A DNA stretch of 64,000 bases from Pasteurella sp030783905 (GCA_051122655.1 CP182107.1:620001-684000), one strand, 5' to 3'. Positions 36,091 through 44,590 are shown, counted from the first letter of the stretch. Notes: generated from the sequence alone by a model not told the origin. Translations and numbers: made by a program.

Positions 36091-36444
36091 TTAAAGTGCA
36101 GATTTTGCTTTTTCTACTAATGCAGTGAAAGCAACTTTATCGAATACCGCGATATCGGCAAGGATTTTACGGTCGATTTCAACAGACGCTTTTTTCAAGC
36201 CGTTGATGAATTTGCTGTATGATAAACCGTTTTGACGCGCAGCAGCGTTGATACGTGCAATCCATAATTGACGGAATTGACGTTTACGTTGACGACGGTC
36301 ACGATAAGCATATTGACCAGCTTTAATTACTGCTTGGAACGCAACACGATAAACACGTGAACGAGCACCGTAATAACCTTTAGCAGCCTTAAGAATTTTC
36401 TTATGGCGTGCTCTTGCAATAACACCACGTTTTACACGAGCCAT
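36091..36444 (-). CDS. rplT: 50S ribosomal protein L20
   Basis: A 117-residue basic ribosomal protein starting MARVKRGVIARARHKKILK, with the long N-terminal extension and the C-terminal globular domain of L20 (FINGLKKASVEIDRKILADIAV). It binds 23S rRNA early in 50S assembly. In E. coli it also represses its own operon by binding the rpmI leader. It is the last gene of infC-rpmI-rplT and is followed by a clear terminator. Confidence 0.98.
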   Translation of the reverse strand: MARVKRGVIARARHKKILKAAKGYYGARSRVYRVAFQAVIKAGQYAYRDRRQRKRQFRQLWIARINAAARQNGLSYSKFINGLKKASVEIDRKILADIAVFDKVAFTALVEKAKSAL

Positions 36445-36514
36445 TATTTAATCTCCTATTGTCTTAATTTGAAATAAAATTTAACTAATCGTACGACTGT
36501 ACTTAAAACGCAGC

Positions 36515-36712
36515 TTATGCGTATGGTAAGCACGCTACAACTAAAACTTGGTCTGCTTTCGCAACCATGGATTTATGACGTAAATGACGTTTACGCTTAG
36601 TTGTCTTTTTAGTCAAAATATGACGTAAGTGAGATTGTTTACGCTTGAAACCGCCAGAAGCTGTTTTTTTGAAACGCTTCGCAGCACCACGTACTGTTTT
36701 AATTTTAGGCAT
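36515..36712 (-). CDS. rpmI: 50S ribosomal protein L35
   Basis: A 65-residue, very basic protein beginning [20 protein letters not shown] and containing [14 protein letters not shown], the L35 signature. It lies between infC and rplT. Its long leader (about 300 bases from infC) has strong hairpins that may carry the L20-dependent control known for this operon. Confidence 0.98.
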
Positions 36713-37029
36713 TGTTTAATAACTCCGCATTGTTTTTTGTTAAACACCGATATTCAGGCGAATGTCCGAGGACATTACTTGTAAAGCACTGAATATTTCT
36801 TACTTTGAATAACCCTATTTCAGCTTATTCTCTCTAAAACGCTCAGGCTGCGTAGTTTGCCTGCTCCGTTTTGGGTTTTTCATAACGAAAAACAGACGAA
36901 TTCTATAGAATTCGTCTGCCTTTAGCAAATCATTTTTTCAATTTGTGTAAAATTTTGATCTTTACTTATCAATATGCGACACAAATAAAAAATGCAATCA
37001 TTATTTCTATTGATTGCATTTCGAGAAAA
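36713..37029 (-). promoter_or_regulatory. Structured leader between infC and rpmI (probable L20 autoregulatory region)
   Basis: Besides the terminator hairpin listed separately, the minus strand shows a two-part stem-loop at 36750-36796. ATATTCAG pairs with CTGAATAT, enclosing an inner AATGTC-CTCG-GACATT tetraloop hairpin. It ends about 40 bases before the rpmI start. In E. coli, L20 represses rpmI-rplT by binding structures in this same leader that resemble its rRNA site; conservation of that mechanism here is inferred. Confidence 0.5.
36887..36918 (-). terminator. Attenuator/terminator hairpin after infC
   Basis: A palindrome (36893-36918) pairs CAGACGAATTC with GAATTCGTCTG around TATA. 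It is followed on the minus strand by TTTTTCG. It lies about 110 bases past infC inside the operon, so some transcripts probably end here, uncoupling infC from rpmI-rplT. Confidence 0.7.
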
Positions 37030-37572
37030 CTATTTCTTTTTCGGCGCTAGGACCATAACGGCTTGTCTGCCTTCCAATCTACCCGGTGCAGACTCTACCA
37101 CAGAAATTTCAGCTAAATCGTTTTTGACGCGTTCTAACACTTCTAAACCGATATCTTGGTGTGCCATTTCTCGTCCACGGAAACGGACGGTGATTTTTGC
37201 TTTATCACCCTCTTCTAAGAAACGAGTCAGACTACGTAATTTTACTTGATAGTCGCCTTCATCTGTACCCGGACGGAATTTAATTTCTTTTACCTGAACA
37301 ACTTTTTGTTTTTTCTTCTGCTCTTTTGCCGCTTTTCCTTTTTCATAAAGGAACTTACCGTAATTCATGATGCGACACACTGGTGGCTCTGCGTTTGGAC
37401 TAATCTCAACAAGATCTAATTCTGCATGTTCAGCCATTTCTAAAGCTTGTTGAATTGATACAATACCTGCTTGTTCGCCATCTTGGTCAATCAAACGAAC
37501 TTCTTTTACTCGAATTTCATCATTAATGCGATTCGGACGGTTAGCTACGGGTGCTTTTTTTACGGTTTTAAT
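37030..37572 (-). CDS. infC: Translation initiation factor IF-3 (ATT start)
   Basis: A 180-residue IF-3 that binds the 30S subunit and checks start codons. No ATG or GTG begins the conserved N-terminus. The frame runs up to an ATT codon at 37570-37572 with AGAGGA 8 bases upstream, giving KTVKKAPVANRPNRINDEIR. AUU is the known infC start in E. coli and allows IF-3 to repress its own translation. Downstream motifs NAEPPVCRIMNYGKF and RFRGREMAHQDIG are canonical. It is the first gene of infC-rpmI-rplT; thrS, its neighbour in E. coli, is about 7 kb away on the same strand. Confidence 0.96.
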   Translation of the reverse strand: MKTVKKAPVANRPNRINDEIRVKEVRLIDQDGEQAGIVSIQQALEMAEHAELDLVEISPNAEPPVCRIMNYGKFLYEKGKAAKEQKKKQKVVQVKEIKFRPGTDEGDYQVKLRSLTRFLEEGDKAKITVRFRGREMAHQDIGLEVLERVKNDLAEISVVESAPGRLEGRQAVMVLAPKKK

Positions 37573-37693
37573 AGTCGTATTCCTCTATTAGTTTATCTTG
37601 CGTTCATCTGCTTAGCAGAAGAAAAGTCTATCTTGTTCCAAAAGAACAAAACGAACGAAATTCTACTGTATTTTAAGTATTTATGCAACAACC

Positions 37694-38509
37694 CTAGTTT
37701 GATTTTTTCCTCGCTAAGGTCACACTGATTTTTTCGCCAAAATGTAACGGCTGATAGATTCGAGCGGTTTCAAGGCAAAGCATATTTTGGTAATCGCGTT
37801 CTTGCATAGCACTCATGACAGTATCCCACGGGTTCCATAACACCGTTTCTGTTGCATTTTGATGGGTGACGTCAATTTGACGATGAAATTGATGATCGAG
37901 AATATAATTTGTTGCTGTTTCTAGCGTATAAATACAATCAGTATGTTGTGTAATGCGACGAGAAGACGGTGCCTTTTCCTGTTGTTGTGTCACCGCATTG
38001 AAACAAACCGTTGGTAAATGCGTTATCTCAACGTGCTCAATATTGCCCACATGAAAATAAGTATGGAATGCCGCTTGTTTACCATAATGCGTAAAAATAA
38101 GTTCGCATTTCTCACTAAACAACATTACCATTTTGGCTTCAACAAGATGTTGTTGATCTAACAACACAAACTCAATACGAGCCTGTTCAATACCAATCTG
38201 AAAATGACTCAGTTTCCATAAGGCTAAACGCGCAGTGCCATGTATCGGTTTTTTCATTGCACCAAACCAAGGGTAACAAATCGGTATCCCACCACGAATC
38301 GCTTGGCCAAACAGAAAAGGTTCTATTGGACTTAACCATAATATATCGTGTTTTTCACCTTGAGGTGTCCAGCTTAATAACTGGGCACCTTGCAACGCAA
38401 TCTTCGCTTCTCCAAAATGGGGATGATTTAATTCTAAAACGGGAATTTGATTATAGTAAGATAAGGTTAATTCAGGGCTAACTTGCTTAATTTTTTTATA
38501 TTGAATCAT
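37694..38509 (-). CDS. D-hexose-6-phosphate mutarotase (YeaD-like aldose 1-epimerase)
   Basis: A 271-residue aldose-1-epimerase family protein. The pattern RGGIPICYPWFGAM and the active-site His in FHTYFHVGN, with a Glu near MLCLETARIYQP, are those of YeaD-type enzymes. These interconvert alpha and beta anomers of hexose-6-phosphates in the cytoplasm. I chose the ATG with AAGGAG upstream; a longer frame adds twelve residues before this ribosome site. The anSME gene ends 22 bases upstream on the same strand. The adjacency to infC recalls Haemophilus, so this gene may be core rather than part of the sulfatase module. Confidence 0.85.
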   Translation of the reverse strand: MIQYKKIKQVSPELTLSYYNQIPVLELNHPHFGEAKIALQGAQLLSWTPQGEKHDILWLSPIEPFLFGQAIRGGIPICYPWFGAMKKPIHGTARLALWKLSHFQIGIEQARIEFVLLDQQHLVEAKMVMLFSEKCELIFTHYGKQAAFHTYFHVGNIEHVEITHLPTVCFNAVTQQQEKAPSSRRITQHTDCIYTLETATNYILDHQFHRQIDVTHQNATETVLWNPWDTVMSAMQERDYQNMLCLETARIYQPLHFGEKISVTLARKKSN

Positions 38510-38531
38510 GATTGACTCCTTCATTCGTTTC

Positions 38532-39665
38532 TTATGCTTTAGCAAACCGAATTTGATTACTCATGTTTTTCATGTCTTCTGCTGTTTGACGGAAGAAATA
38601 TTGATAAGAAGCACATAAATAATTGTGCTTAAAATAGTCGCCTTCCACGGTCAGAATTCGGTGTTTAGGGCATCCCCCTTGGCAAAGGGATTTAAATTCA
38701 CATTGGCGACAAATTTGGGTCAATTGACCTTGCTTAGCAAAACCAAAATGAGATTGTTTAGGCGACTGAACCAGTTCTGCAAGGGAAGAATGATTAAGGT
38801 TACCAATTTTATAGTCGGGATAAACAAAATGATCGCAAGAATACACATCACCGTTAGCCTCTACAACGAGTGACTTACCGCAAGTGGGTTGATGAATACA
38901 GCTACTAGAAGGATAACCTAACCATTGTCCTAACAAATTATCAAACTCTAAAACGAAAATACGTCCAATATCTTGTTTTTTCCATTCAGTAAACACATCT
39001 ACCAAAAAATGTCCGTAACCTTCCGAGGGAACAGAGAATGTCTGTAGATGGTCAGCATGCTGTTCCACAATAGGAATAAACTGCATGAAGGTAGCGCCTA
39101 ATGCTTTTAAAGCGAGATAAGTTTCTTTTCCTTTATGCCAATTTTGATCGTTAACTACTGTCAAGGTATTAAAATCGACTTGATATTCTTTTAATAAAGC
39201 TAACGCATTCAGGACGCGATCAAAGGTCGGTTGCCCATTACTGGTAATACGATAACGATTATGGACCGCACTTAATCCATCAACAGATAACCCAATCAAA
39301 AACTGATGTTGTTTGAAAAAAGCGGCCCATTGGCGATTAAGGGCAATACCGTTAGTTTGAAAGGCATTAGTAATGGTTTTCCCCTTTGCAAATTCTTGTT
39401 GAAAACTGACCGCTCTTTTGAAGAAATCTAAACCTAATAAGGTCGGTTCTCCCCCTTGCCAAGCAAATTCCACACGTTGCCCTGCATGAGACTCAATGTA
39501 ATTTTTTACATAATTACGTAACGTTTGTTCTGACATGAAGGGGGCTTTTGAACCAAAAGTTTGCTCCTTTTCTAAATAAAAACAATATTCACATTGAATA
39601 TTACAATGGAAGCTACTTGGTTTTGCCATTAAGTGGAAATTTGTTTTAGGTGAGAAAAATGCCAT
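38532..39665 (-). CDS. Anaerobic sulfatase-maturating enzyme (radical SAM, SPASM)
   Basis: A 377-residue radical SAM enzyme. The SAM cluster motif is CNIQCEYC (Cys21, Cys25, Cys28). The GGEPTLLG motif follows, and the C-terminal SPASM region carries further cluster cysteines (CIHQPTCGKS, VYSCDHF, CRQCEFKSLCQGGCPKH). This is the anSME layout (AslB/ChuR/AtsB type), which oxidises the active-site Cys or Ser of sulfatases to formylglycine without oxygen. It starts 12 bases after the Crp/Fnr-type regulator and is certainly co-transcribed with it. The sulfatase it probably matures lies 770 bases upstream. Confidence 0.93.
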   Translation of the reverse strand: MAFFSPKTNFHLMAKPSSFHCNIQCEYCFYLEKEQTFGSKAPFMSEQTLRNYVKNYIESHAGQRVEFAWQGGEPTLLGLDFFKRAVSFQQEFAKGKTITNAFQTNGIALNRQWAAFFKQHQFLIGLSVDGLSAVHNRYRITSNGQPTFDRVLNALALLKEYQVDFNTLTVVNDQNWHKGKETYLALKALGATFMQFIPIVEQHADHLQTFSVPSEGYGHFLVDVFTEWKKQDIGRIFVLEFDNLLGQWLGYPSSSCIHQPTCGKSLVVEANGDVYSCDHFVYPDYKIGNLNHSSLAELVQSPKQSHFGFAKQGQLTQICRQCEFKSLCQGGCPKHRILTVEGDYFKHNYLCASYQYFFRQTAEDMKNMSNQIRFAKA

Positions 39666-39677
39666 ATTATGTGTCTC

Positions 39678-40277
39678 TTATTTCCCCTTGTGATGATGAG
39701 GTAATAATTCAGTAAATAAGCCATTTTGCCTTAATTCTTTTGCTATACGAATGGCCGTTTCCGTTTCACAACCTGCGTATTCTGCGATTTCTCGATAAGT
39801 CCAGTTATAATAAGGAAAATTACTTGTCAAAAAACACATACTATCAATGACACGATCTAAAGTACGTAAATAGGCACTTTTCGCTAAACGCTGTTCAGCA
39901 TCCCGTAATTCATTAGCCAGTGTTTGGAGTAATGCTTTGCTTAGTTGTAAGTTATGTAAGAAAAACAAATCAATATTTTCGGGTTTGATACGAATAACTT
40001 CGGCTTCAATTAAGATCTTTGCACTACAATGATAACGACTGTCACCTAGGCCAAACAGAGTCCGAAAACCAAAATAATCCCCCTGACGATATAAGCGAAC
40101 TAAGCTCTCTTTACCATTATCTAAAGTGTGATATAAACCGACTAACCCTTCTTTAACAAAATAAAACTCTTGTGCAACTTCACCTTGCTGATAAACCGTC
40201 ATTCCTTTCGCTAATTGATGTAAATAGGTCAGTTGGCAGTGCTGCAAATTGGTTGGTCCAATTGACGTGTTATCCAT
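39678..40277 (-). CDS. Crp/Fnr family transcriptional regulator
   Basis: A 199-residue regulator: an N-terminal cyclic-nucleotide-binding-type beta-roll (GMTVYQQGEVAQEFYFVKEG, then LVRLYRQGDYFGFRTLF), a dimerisation helix and a C-terminal helix-turn-helix (TYREIAEYAGCETETAIRIAKEL). It lacks the N-terminal cysteine cluster of Fnr, and the usual cAMP-phosphate-binding arginine/serine pattern of CRP is not obvious, so the signal is unknown. AGAAGGAA precedes the start. It heads an operon with the sulfatase-maturing enzyme and lies just behind a long palindrome, suggesting local control of the sulfatase genes. Confidence 0.88.
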   Translation of the reverse strand: MDNTSIGPTNLQHCQLTYLHQLAKGMTVYQQGEVAQEFYFVKEGLVGLYHTLDNGKESLVRLYRQGDYFGFRTLFGLGDSRYHCSAKILIEAEVIRIKPENIDLFFLHNLQLSKALLQTLANELRDAEQRLAKSAYLRTLDRVIDSMCFLTSNFPYYNWTYREIAEYAGCETETAIRIAKELRQNGLFTELLPHHHKGK

Positions 40278-40326
40278 AGATTCCTTCTTATGTCATATTT
40301 ATTGTTCATCGTTAACTCATTCAAGA

Positions 40327-40376
40327 TAATGAGGTTAACGTTTTAAAAAAATGTTAATGAAACGTTAACCTCATTA
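40327..40376. promoter_or_regulatory. Perfect 17-bp inverted repeat upstream of the Crp/Fnr-type regulator
   Basis: Arms 40327-40343 (TAATGAGGTTAACGTTT) and 40360-40376 are exact complements around a 16-base AT spacer. Half-copies of the same word (GTTAACTCATTCAAG at about 40310-40325, ACTTGAATC at 40381-40389) flank it. On the minus strand it lies between the sulfatase terminator and the regulator start, so it is best read as an operator array, perhaps for the regulator itself. Confidence 0.6.
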
Positions 40377-40400
40377 CCTTACTTGAATCAGCGGAGAAAA

Positions 40401-40425
40401 GAAAGGCGAACAGATGTCGCCTTTC
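40401..40425 (-). terminator. Terminator after the sulfatase gene
   Basis: A perfect 9-bp stem (GAAAGGCGA / TCGCCTTTC) with a 7-base loop is followed on the minus strand by TTTTCTCC. It begins 5 bases past the sulfatase stop and separates that unit from the regulator operon. Confidence 0.75.
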
Positions 40426-40430
40426 AGCGA

Positions 40431-41876
40431 TTAGATTTCATCAATAATTCGGTAAACCCAGTTTTCCAATGGATCACCCAATCGTTTCATCTCAACACGC
40501 ATTTCCTCAAGCATTTCTTTTTTTACGTCCTGATAGCGTTCATCGTAGAATAAATTGTGCATTTCTTCCGGATCACGACGAACATCATAAAGTTCGCATA
40601 CATCGGTGGCATTAAAAACCAATTTATAATCTTTACGACGCCACATCCGTTGTTCAAAATACACAAAATGCCCTGCAAGTTGCGCTAAAATCCCTTTTCG
40701 GTCATTTTGTTGTTTTTCACGCGTGATCGGCAGTAAGGTTTCGCCTTGGAATTCAGTTGGAATTTTTTGCTCTGCAATATCATAGACCGTAGAAGTTAAA
40801 TCATGTAAATAAACTAAGTTATCATCTTGTTCATTGACACGATTCGATTTTGGATCTTTGATGATTAAGGGAATGTTGTAGGTCGTATCAAACATAAACT
40901 CCCCTTTTTCAATCATTCGATGTGCCCCCATTGCATCACCATGATCAGCTGTAGCAACTAAGAAGGTGCTATCATATAAATTGTGTTGTTCGAGAAAAGC
41001 AAATAACTCACCAATCGCATCATCAATTAAGCTAATATAGCCCCAGAATTTTGTGATCACTTCTTTCCAATGATCTTCACTCGCCTCCCACATGCCCCAC
41101 ATTTTAGAAATGGTGCGGAAATGCCCCGGTTTACCTTCTAGTGGTTTAAAGAAACTTTCATCCAATACAACATCATCTTTGCTATACATCGAATAATATG
41201 GTTCAGGCACGATACAAGGGGTATGCGGTCCCCAGAAGTTAATCCAAGTAAAGAAAGGCTTGTTTTCCTCTAGTGATTCTTGGATATATCTTTTCGCTTC
41301 ATCAATAATGAAATAAGGAATGGTTTGTTCTTTTGTCCCCGATAAAAAACCACAAAGTTCTTGTACCCGTAAATGCGGATTATCGCCAAAATACGCCTTA
41401 CTGACTTCAGGAAACTCAAAGCCTTTTTCCTCTAACCATTCTTTATAACGGTTAGAATGTGTCGGGGGTTGATTGAACACCAAATTTTTATATACGCCAC
41501 TTCCAGGATAACCATAACCATCAAAATTATGTCCCTTGATAGCATAATCTTCTGGCACAGATTTGGTTCCGACATGCCATTTTCCCACAACATAAGTATT
41601 ATAGCCTGCTAATTGTGCAATATTGGGCGCTTGTCGACTAATCTCCCCAGTTCCGCCTTTTTCCCCATTTTTGATAATGCCATGCGAAGATGGCATTAAT
41701 CCCGTAAATAAAGAAGTACGTGCAGGTCCACAAACCGAAGCTGGCGTAAAAGCATTATTAAACCGAATACCATCTTGTGCAAGCCTGTCAATATTCGGTG
41801 TTTTAACCACTTGGTGCCCGTAAGCACCAAGCATATCTTTCCTTACTTGATCTAAGAGAATATAGATAATATTCAT
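40431..41876 (-). CDS. Cys-type sulfatase (YidJ-like), cytoplasmic
   Basis: A 481-residue member of the alkaline phosphatase-like sulfatases. The type I formylglycine motif is CGPARTSLFTG, with the modified residue Cys49. Metal-site residues are in ILLDQVRKD near the N-terminus and in VATADHGDAMGAH. The protein starts directly with the first beta strand (MNIIYILLDQ) and has no signal peptide, so desulfation should occur in the cytoplasm, unlike most arylsulfatases. It starts 3 bases after the symporter stop, an order like E. coli yidK-yidJ. An anSME gene lies nearby to make the formylglycine. The substrate is unknown: a sulfated sugar or glycan fragment is a guess. Confidence 0.92.
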   Translation of the reverse strand: MNIIYILLDQVRKDMLGAYGHQVVKTPNIDRLAQDGIRFNNAFTPASVCGPARTSLFTGLMPSSHGIIKNGEKGGTGEISRQAPNIAQLAGYNTYVVGKWHVGTKSVPEDYAIKGHNFDGYGYPGSGVYKNLVFNQPPTHSNRYKEWLEEKGFEFPEVSKAYFGDNPHLRVQELCGFLSGTKEQTIPYFIIDEAKRYIQESLEENKPFFTWINFWGPHTPCIVPEPYYSMYSKDDVVLDESFFKPLEGKPGHFRTISKMWGMWEASEDHWKEVITKFWGYISLIDDAIGELFAFLEQHNLYDSTFLVATADHGDAMGAHRMIEKGEFMFDTTYNIPLIIKDPKSNRVNEQDDNLVYLHDLTSTVYDIAEQKIPTEFQGETLLPITREKQQNDRKGILAQLAGHFVYFEQRMWRRKDYKLVFNATDVCELYDVRRDPEEMHNLFYDERYQDVKKEMLEEMRVEMKRLGDPLENWVYRIIDEI

Positions 41877-41879
41877 TAT

Positions 41880-43559
41880 TTAAGCCTCTTTTTTGCTGCG
41901 AAATACAAACAGAAAAATCACTTGTAAGATCGCATAAATACCTAAAATTAAGAGTGGTTGACCTTCTGTTGAAGCTAAACCAAGCGGTGAAAGTAAAACA
42001 TGTAGGGAAATCAAACCTAACACTAATGATGCCACGGTGACACGAGCATGTGCCCAGTTGGTTAAATCAACACCTTCTTTATTTTCTTTACTTTCTTCGT
42101 ATGGTTCACGTTTTAAGAATTGACCTAATACTAACATCACAACAACATCAAAGACGAATAAAGCGGCCATCACGTACACGAAATTGACTTTCACTTGGAA
42201 CACCCAAACGATAGAGAAATATAAAATAACATGTAACAATAACGCAATACGAGCCGCCAAACCTGAAACGGTTTTATTAAACAAACCGACTGCAAACAGC
42301 GCCACAATTGGAATGTTGACAAAACCTGCAAAGCGTTTGGTTAATAAGAAAATCCCATCTGTACCGAACATTAATAAAGGACCAATAATCATCGTCAATA
42401 CTGCCATAATTGCAGAGACTTTTTTCGCATGCAAAATAAGTTCTTTTTCTGTGCGTTGTTTTTTGCTGATTGACGGTAATAAGTCTTTACAATAAATCGT
42501 TGCGGCAGAGTTTAAGAAAGAGTTAAACGTACTTAAAATCGCACCAAATAATGCGGCAATAAAGAAGCCTTGTAAGAAAGTTGGTAATACACGATTGACT
42601 AAGGCTGGATAAGAGGTATCAATAGGATTTAACCCTTCGCCAAGAATATGGAAACTTAATAAACCCGGTAAGTTAAGAATTAAGGGCAATGTTAAGAGGA
42701 ATAATGCAGCAAGGAGAATCCCTTTTTGACCAGATTTTAAATCTCTCGCCCCTAACGCACGTTGTACAATTGCTTGATTCGTGGTCCAATAGAAGAAATT
42801 TACAATCAAAATACCTGTAAAAATCGCAGGCCAAGGTACCGCATCCTCTGCACCACCAATCGCATTGAATTTTTCTACATGTGTTGTTGTAATCGTTTGC
42901 AAACCTGCCGTAATGCTACCATCACCTAAATGAATCAAGGCAAAGATTGGGACTAATAATGCCCCCACAACTAAAAGTACCGCATTGACCGTATCTGACA
43001 CCGCGACCGCTTTTAAACCACCAAAAATAGCATAAATTGCCCCGACCACACCGATTGCCATGACGGTATAAACAATTGATTGACCATAGCTAATGCCAAA
43101 CACCGTTTCTAAATTGAAGATTTTATTAAAGGCAATCGCGCCCGTATAAAGTGCGGTTGGAATAACAATAAAAAGATAAAACACCAAGAAAAGCGCAGAC
43201 ATAATTAAGCGCGTTTGGCGGTCAAACCGATTTTCAAAAAATTCGGGAATCGTGGTATAACCGTTTTTAATATATTTAGGTAATAAATAAAGTGCTAAGA
43301 AACACAGAGGAATAACAGATTGTACTGTCCACGCAATAATTGAGAAGTTACCTTTATAAGAAACAGCATTAACACCAATTAATTGCTCCGTTGATAATGA
43401 CGTCAACACCATTGAACAACCAATGACCAGACCACTTAATCCCCGCCCAGCTAAGAAATAACCTTTAGACGTGCTTAAATCATCATTTTTGGTTTTTTTC
43501 CATGAAATCAATGCCACAATTCCCGTTACGAGGAGAAAGGTGACGATAGTGATAAACAT
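41880..43559 (-). CDS. SSS-family sodium:solute symporter (YidK-like)
   Basis: A 559-residue inner-membrane protein with about 13-14 hydrophobic spans and the sodium/sugar symporter pattern (GRGLSGLVIGCSMVLTSLS near the N-terminus, RALGARDLKSGQKG in the middle). It belongs to the SglT/YidK branch that carries sugars or sugar derivatives with sodium. The start is set by AAGGAGGATATT just upstream of the second in-frame ATG. The sulfatase follows after 3 bases, so this transporter probably supplies its substrate. A CRP-like site lies about 110 bases upstream. Confidence 0.9.
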   Translation of the reverse strand: MFITIVTFLLVTGIVALISWKKTKNDDLSTSKGYFLAGRGLSGLVIGCSMVLTSLSTEQLIGVNAVSYKGNFSIIAWTVQSVIPLCFLALYLLPKYIKNGYTTIPEFFENRFDRQTRLIMSALFLVFYLFIVIPTALYTGAIAFNKIFNLETVFGISYGQSIVYTVMAIGVVGAIYAIFGGLKAVAVSDTVNAVLLVVGALLVPIFALIHLGDGSITAGLQTITTTHVEKFNAIGGAEDAVPWPAIFTGILIVNFFYWTTNQAIVQRALGARDLKSGQKGILLAALFLLTLPLILNLPGLLSFHILGEGLNPIDTSYPALVNRVLPTFLQGFFIAALFGAILSTFNSFLNSAATIYCKDLLPSISKKQRTEKELILHAKKVSAIMAVLTMIIGPLLMFGTDGIFLLTKRFAGFVNIPIVALFAVGLFNKTVSGLAARIALLLHVILYFSIVWVFQVKVNFVYVMAALFVFDVVVMLVLGQFLKREPYEESKENKEGVDLTNWAHARVTVASLVLGLISLHVLLSPLGLASTEGQPLLILGIYAILQVIFLFVFRSKKEA

Positions 43560-43667
43560 AATATCCTCCTTGCGCATATTAAGATAAATAAAAATATCTA
43601 AAAAAAGATACGCAATTAGAATAATACAGGCACTATTGATGATTTATGATATTTATCATATGACCAT

Positions 43668-43683
43668 GGTGAGTTAGATCACA
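43668..43683. promoter_or_regulatory. CRP-like site between the symporter and TauE-like genes
   Basis: GGTGA-N6-TCACA matches the CRP half-sites TGTGA-N6-TCACA at all but one position. It lies in the 230-base divergent region, about 110 bases from either start, so catabolite control of either unit is plausible. Confidence 0.6.
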
Positions 43684-43789
43684 AATTTTAAATGAGAAAG
43701 AAAAAATATTTCTCAATATGAGCATGATCATAAATTGTCAGTTCAAACTCAAGGCATAATGCAATAAAAAAGATGGAGGCTTTTTAGTT

Positions 43790-44590
43790 ATGGGCTTGCA
43801 ATTAATTTTTATTCTTATTGTATGTGGTGTACTGACCAATTTTATGTCTGCCATTTTTGGTATTGGGGGCGGTGTGTTGATGGTGCCAATTTTATATACC
43901 CTCTTTCCCGATTTCCCCTTACAAATGGTGGCAGCGACATCGCTTACTATCGTGATTGGTTCTTCTCTCATTAACCTTATTTATTTTTATAAACAGAAAA
44001 TTCAAATTAATTTTAAAGCCATGTTACTTTGGTCTGTCGGGATGCTTATTGGGGTTCAGCTCGGTTTTGAAGCCAGCTTTTATTTGCCGGATACGTTGAT
44101 TGTCATGGTCTTTATTAGTGTATTAACGGTCTTAGCCTTACGAACTATTTTTCATGCTAAGCTAGTCAAAACCGATCAAGCAGAACGCCCTGAAAATTTA
44201 AAAGGCGCGGGATTATGTTTATTTGGTGGCAGCGTGGCGGGGATGACAGGGATTGGAGGCGGGTCGATTATGGCACCGTTAATCGGTCAACTCAATAGTG
44301 TCAAACCTCACCAAATTGCCCCTTATACCAACTATATGATGGTTATTGGCGGATTGGGAAGCTTATACGGTTATTTATCCAAAACACCACCATTCCATTT
44401 AGACTACGGCTGGCAAATTGGTTACGTGAATTTTTCAGTGGTTGCAATTGTTGTATTAAGCTCATTTGTTACTAGCTTTATTTCGATGAAGATCCGTGGA
44501 CTTTTGCATCCTGATGTGGCCAGAAAAATGCTCGGTCTGATTTTATTAGCAATTGCGGCTTATATGTTGATTGCACATTTACTTAAATAA
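43790..44590 (+). CDS. TauE/SafE (TSUP) family exporter
   Basis: A 266-residue inner-membrane protein with about eight spans and the duplicated glycine-rich motif of the family (FGIGGGVLMVPIL in the first half, GMTGIGGGSIMAPLI in the second). TauE/SafE proteins are linked to export of sulfite, sulfoacetate or related sulfur compounds. A good ribosome site (TGGAGG) precedes the ATG. It is divergent from the symporter-sulfatase operon, with which it shares an upstream region. Removal of sulfur oxyanions released by the sulfatase is therefore a reasonable guess, but not shown. Confidence 0.85.
   Translation: MGLQLIFILIVCGVLTNFMSAIFGIGGGVLMVPILYTLFPDFPLQMVAATSLTIVIGSSLINLIYFYKQKIQINFKAMLLWSVGMLIGVQLGFEASFYLPDTLIVMVFISVLTVLALRTIFHAKLVKTDQAERPENLKGAGLCLFGGSVAGMTGIGGGSIMAPLIGQLNSVKPHQIAPYTNYMMVIGGLGSLYGYLSKTPPFHLDYGWQIGYVNFSVVAIVVLSSFVTSFISMKIRGLLHPDVARKMLGLILLAIAAYMLIAHLLK

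Noticed and set aside
40327..40376. Inverted repeat as an invertible promoter switch
   Set aside because: The spacer is only 16 bases and no recombinase gene lies nearby; an operator array is simpler.
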